Assembly: GCA_026545765.1 (NCBI GenBank) | Contig: CM048843.1 | Span: 11,431,501 to 11,495,500, forward strand | Length of the DNA stretch: 64,000 bases | Source: Plantago major | Taxonomy: Eukaryota; Streptophyta; Magnoliopsida; Lamiales; Plantaginaceae | Direction: 5' to 3' | Shown here: positions 59,901 through 64,000 of the stretch, piece after piece | How positions within the stretch are numbered: the first letter of the stretch is position 1 | Layout: every line of letters begins with the position of its first letter | Notes under the pieces: generated by a model | What the model saw: the letters and a program-made list of their open reading frames with translations, nothing else | What the model was told of the DNA's origin: nothing | Database searches by the model: none | Position numbers and translations under genes: made by a program

Positions 59901-62900
59901 GGCAGATTTCCCCACACAGAGTAGAAGACGCAAAATAGCCTGCAAGAAAGTTAATATTAACAAGGACTCCAGCAGTCTGAAACTAAGTTTTTACAGGATT
60001 AAGCATCCTTCATGATTCCAAAAATTACAAGATACAGGAACATCAAATACCTTGGAACACAGCGGAATTTTATTATCTAAAGAAATTAGCAATGCAGGAA
60101 GAGACTGTATCCAGGCGATTTGATAGTGTACTAATGCAGCATCATTTGCATCTAGGTAAAGCCAGGTCCTATCCTGTTGCATAGCAAAATAAAACGTCAA
60201 TGCCCCCAGCAAAGATAAACCCGAACAAGGGCATCGGAGGTAGTACAAAATTACATCAAACCAGTGCCCCACAGGCAATCTATTACTCTACATCTTTAGT
60301 TCTTCTGAAATGAAGGTTTTGACTTTTTAGAGTATTTGACAATAACTGATGTTAACTTCCCCCCTCCCCACCAAAAAAAAAAAAAAAAAGTACGCGCAAA
60401 TCCCATTATTTATACCGATCTACTCATCCACGAGCTTGCCAATATAAGTCTTCAAAATTCATGTGAAGGGAGTCTCTAACGTTAATAATGCAACGTGGTC
60501 ATTATTATTCTCATGCGAACCATTGATTTAAGTTTCCAGTGATCATAGGCGATATGTCCATGCATCGCATATAATAAAAACAAATTGCTAGTATTAAGTG
60601 CATCAGGACAAATACAACGAAGTGATGAAATGTCAAAACAAATCTCGATGAGGCTTGAGTATAAATAGAAACAAAAATCTCACAGGAGCAAGCATTTCTT
60701 GAATCGCAGAAAGGCAAGCCAGCTTCAAGGGTGACTCTGAGTTGCAATTCACAAAAGCCTCAGTGAAAGCCTGCAGTGATGTTAAACATATGTTTTTTTT
60801 ATTTAGTTACAGTCCCCAAAAAACTATGTGAAAGCAAAGATCAAAGGAGTTATAAACACAGACCTGAAGAATCCGCCATCTCCAGTCTCCAGAAATGAAC
60901 GCTGTTAATTCTGGAATGAATGGTATAAGTGGAACCAGATGTTTCTCTTGCCCTGATTGTATCTACATAATATACTATATAATCAATTGAATGGACAACA
61001 TTTCTATAGGTGAACACTGCTCTCTCAGTAGTCTATTCATAAAGTGACTGAACGAAAACCTGAAGTACTATTATATGTATATATATTTGAAAATAGAAAA
61101 TGGCTTGACAAACCTTTGTACACAATGAACTTTCGATGAATATCAGAAACTTTTCCAACAAAGCAGGAGGGGAGTACTTCCAGTTACTCGACTGCCAAAA
61201 TATTTTTGTAATTACAGTATTTAGCGTGAAGACTCTATCATCGTCCTGCAAGGAATGAGATAAATAAATCATAAGATACATATGTCCCAATAAAGAAGAT
61301 AAATTTGATTAGGTAGACCATTTGAAAATGCAGAACAAAATGAATCAGAATAATCATATGAGAAAATTAAATAAAGTCATATAGATGTACCAGATGCAGA
61401 AATTATCCACTAAATATAGACAGTTTATGCATGTATATATGAATAACACCAGAAGCTTCAGGAAGAAATGATTGGGAAACAAATAGCATAAAATAACTCC
61501 AATCATTTCATCAGTAATGTGATCGTATAAGGTTACGCAGTCTGAAACACGTAATCTATGAAGAGTTTGCTAAAACAAATTTTCAGGTTGAAGAACCTCA
61601 AGTTAACAAAATTCATTTCCACGACAAGTTTTAGAGTACACAAAATGTAACATCTAAGAGTACGCCAGAAATAGCTGACCTATTATCAAGATTACTAGAA
61701 GTGCGCAAAATTTTAGGGAACCCCAGAGTGATTAAAAAGGTAAAATCGAAAGCCAAACATCCTAAACTACTCCATATGATGAAAAAGATGGAAGTATACC
61801 TTTCCTGAAAAATCAAGCGGAAAAACATCCCATATCTTCTTTAGGACAATTGGTGACAACAACGGATGTGTTTCACTTCCAGATTCTCCACTAGCCAAAT
61901 ATATAACTGCGAGATCTATGCTTTGGAGTATAAATTGCAGACAATCACATGCTTGCACATCTAGTTGGGACGCGGTATGCACCACTGACAGGAAATCTTG
62001 GCAACAATTAACTAGAATGGGCAGAAGATCCTTCAATTTTGTGGTAACATCAGTAAACCCTGCCAAAAAAATGAACTCAACTATTTGAGTTACAAAATTT
62101 ATTCACCAAACTAGACACTCTAGGGGAAACAAATCTGAGATCATTAATCTCACAATTCTCCATTAAAATTCAGATTTGAGAAATTTATAATCAAGAGTTC
62201 AAATTCCACATTTTACTTTAACGATATCAGCACATACACATCAATAGCAAAATCCATAAATTTCACAGCAAGTTCTAACACCTCTAAAATTTACCATTTT
62301 CCTTTTTGTCAGGTTTTGCAGACTAGATCCAATTGTGTATCCAAATAAAAGCAGATAACAAAATAGTCAAGGCTGCAAGGTTTAATTTATGCAACAAATG
62401 TACTTGCACTTATATGGTGTTTTATCCCCTTTACAAAACCAAAAGCACTGCAGGTTTTGAAGTTTAAAACAATTGTGTGTGCCTACATGATGCTATATGC
62501 TTTTAACAAACTTCATATCCCGAAAGAAAATCTAGAAGATATTCAGTGTATCCAATGCAAATGAAAAATAAATCTACTCACCGATAGCTTTCCTATCAAC
62601 CTCAGGCTCAAAAGCATGAAGAATTTCACAAACTGGATCCTACAAAGGTTGAGTTCGAATTAGGAACAATATGAGCTCCAACTGCAGATAACATGACAAT
62701 TACCGCTGCAAAGGATTATAAATAGTGAAATAATGCAAAACAGATATCGTCAGTGACAGCTAAAAGCAGAACACGTGTGTGTGTGTATTATATATAAGAA
62801 TCGGTGTTTTTAGCGGTTCAATGTCGGCTCGGGTTAGAGTGTGCTCTACTCTGTTAAGGGAAGGTCTAACCATCACCACTTTTCTTTACTGACCAGACCA

Positions 62901-64000
62901 GAAACAATGTTTCTTCAACACACATCAGAAATCAGAACTGAAATTTGCTGGCAATATATATTCACCAGAATTACATTTTTTGTTGTTGCAGGATCTTCTT
63001 TCTTGTCATGGGGCAACAACGACAAGCACCGGACCAATCCAATGAGGATGGTCTTGAACTTGCTCTTATCCTCCAGCAATTGGTTCCTTCGGAGCATATC
63101 TTCGTAGTTCTGGAGAATCTGTAGACAATTTAAAAGTACGTGGTGAAGACTCTGAAAACTCTACAAGCATGAATGATGGTCATGCCAAAGGAATCAGTAA
63201 ACCAGGAATTACATTTAACAAAAGTTTCAGGATATGAGCAATATACATGGATGGATGCAAATGAGTAGCTTACTAAATTCTATTATAACAGCATATCTTA
63301 GTAAAGGAGCTGTCTATTTTTTCCCCTATGGTTGAAGAAGGTGGTAATCTATTATTCTATACCCCCTCCATCCCAAAACAAATGTAACACCTTTCTAGAT
63401 TAGGGTTTCGTTAGAAATGAAATGCTCAATAAGTGGAAAGTTTTTATTATTCTTTATTGTTGTGTGACTTGTGTCCCCAACCCATTAACCCTTTACCCTT
63501 ACTTTATATGCTTTATTCATTAAACATTTAAATAAAATTTAACCATCCCATCAACAGTATTATACCATTACTTTTTTTGAAATTCATAAAACATGTGCTC
63601 AAAGGCAAACTTTGAATTTGTTCCGAGACCAAGGAAGTATATATTTAATTCTAATTCATCTCAAAATTAAAAAGGTTACATGAAAATAGAAACATGAATT
63701 ATGGTAAAGTAATATTACAATCACCATCCAATGAAAGGGGTCTTGTTAAATCGAGAGCAGCAACCAATAACCAATCTTTCCTAATATAAACATGATTGTC
63801 TCTATATAGCAAATGTTGCTCTCGATTTAACACCACCCCAGCGGAGCATACTTTACTAAATTAGCAAATCATATACGCGTCAATTTAAGGCAGAAGGAAA
63901 ACTCATCGTACCTTTTCAGCATACAAGGAAAATGAAGAGGGGTAGTACTGGATTACAAGGTCAAAAAACTTGAAAGCCATCAAACGCACATCAATTGCTA
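56928..64000 (-). CDS. ARM-repeat protein, probable IPI1/TEX10-like pre-rRNA-processing factor, partial (5' end off the right edge)
   Basis: Fifteen minus-strand exons with matching phases: 63912-64000 (open), 62975-63118, 62582-62639, 61800-62059, 61114-61245, 60864-60962, 60684-60770, 60051-60173, 59819-59939, 59604-59726, 58601-58735, 58147-58295, 57854-57994, 57174-57494 and 56928-57032 with stop TAA at 56928. About 694 aa are visible. The first exon reads DVRLMAFKFFDLVIQYYPSS, then LQNYEDMLRRN, the helix pattern of the IPI1/TEX10 N-terminal region; the rest is alpha-helical ARM/HEAT-like, ending LDNELAGHL. In yeast and animals IPI1/TEX10 is part of the Rix1 complex for 60S ribosome maturation; a plant homologue of the At5g06350 type is my reading from memory. 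Intron 59727-59818 needs a GC donor (GAAG/GCGAGG) to keep frame. Introns hold MITEs and a SINE. Confidence 0.7.
58991..59219. mobile_element. Stowaway-like MITE in an ARM-gene intron
   Basis: TACTCCCTCTGTCCCACTAA and GCATTCACG at the left pair with the complement of the right end, TACTCCCTCCGTCCCACTAA and GCATGC. These are well-kept inverted ends of about 25 bp with TA borders. It lies in the intron between exons 58601-58735 and 59604-59726. Confidence 0.85.
59225..59375 (-). mobile_element. tRNA-derived SINE candidate
   Basis: On the minus strand TAGCTCAGTTGGTAAGGAGC (59346-59365) is a polymerase III A box of tRNA type, followed by AAGTTCGCTCGAGC, a diverged B-box-like stretch, then a tRNA-unrelated body. 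It sits in an intron of the ARM gene, in the same sense as that gene. No target duplication was located. Confidence 0.5.
63360..63639. mobile_element. Stowaway-like MITE in an ARM-gene intron
   Basis: TACCCCCTCCATCCCAAAAC at the left pairs with the complement of the right end, TACTTCCTTGGTCTCGGAAC, each followed by AAAT. About 280 bp and AT-rich, in the intron between exons 62975-63118 and 63912-64000. Confidence 0.65.

Overview
This window is nuclear DNA from a flowering plant, most likely a eudicot. It is AT-rich, its genes have many GT-AG introns, and it carries a plant-specific gene (a CBP60 calmodulin-binding protein) and many plant transposon types (Ty1-copia, Cassandra 5S-bearing LTR, L1-type LINEs, CACTA, Mutator-like, Stowaway-like MITEs). 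The species cannot be fixed from the sequence.

Five real host genes can be supported. (1) Minus strand, about 1681-7883 and running off the left edge: a mut-7-like 3'-5' exonuclease; six exons are visible and the exonuclease domain has only just begun. (2) Plus strand 23679-26583: a CBP60-family protein, eight exons, 543 aa. (3) Plus strand 27446-28503: a small J-domain protein, five exons, 163 aa. (4) Plus strand 53835-54890: a single-exon Golgi GDP-fucose transporter (GFT1/GONST4 type), 351 aa. (5) Minus strand 56928-64000, running off the right edge: an ARM-repeat protein that looks like the pre-rRNA-processing factor IPI1/TEX10; fifteen exons, about 694 aa visible. Exon phases agree from exon to exon in every spliced gene, and two of the introns appear to use GC-AG ends.

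Layout: 1-9700 exonuclease gene with a foldback MITE and a TIR element in its introns; 11.2-14.1 kb a Mutator-like element with long diverged inverted arms, split on its right arm by a Cassandra solo LTR; 14.75-18.7 kb a Ty1-copia element with both LTRs, a perfect 5-bp target duplication and a deleted integrase; 19.9-21.6 kb a minisatellite, a MITE and a short LINE tail; 23.7-28.5 kb the CBP60 and J-domain genes; 29.4-35.9 kb a long minus-strand LINE with a 16-bp target duplication; 36.2-38.0 kb a Ty3-like solo LTR; 39.5-42.6 kb a 5'-truncated plus-strand LINE; 43.2-47.1 kb a CACTA element; 48.4-50.2 kb a second Ty3-like solo LTR; 50.3-52.7 kb a TIR element with a gene-like interior; 52.9-53.6 kb nested MITEs and a small solo LTR; 53.8-64 kb the last two genes.

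The host genes are unrelated housekeeping or regulatory loci and do not form a pathway. The most unusual content is in the mobile DNA. Two different TIR elements (11.2-13.8 kb and 50.3-52.7 kb) share one internal plan: a CT-rich leader with GCCGG-rich sequence, a long repeat-filled intron-like stretch, and a short phase-matched terminal exon coding a charged peptide. The long LINE carries a piece of a different LINE's reverse transcriptase upstream of its own ORF1, inside the same target duplication.
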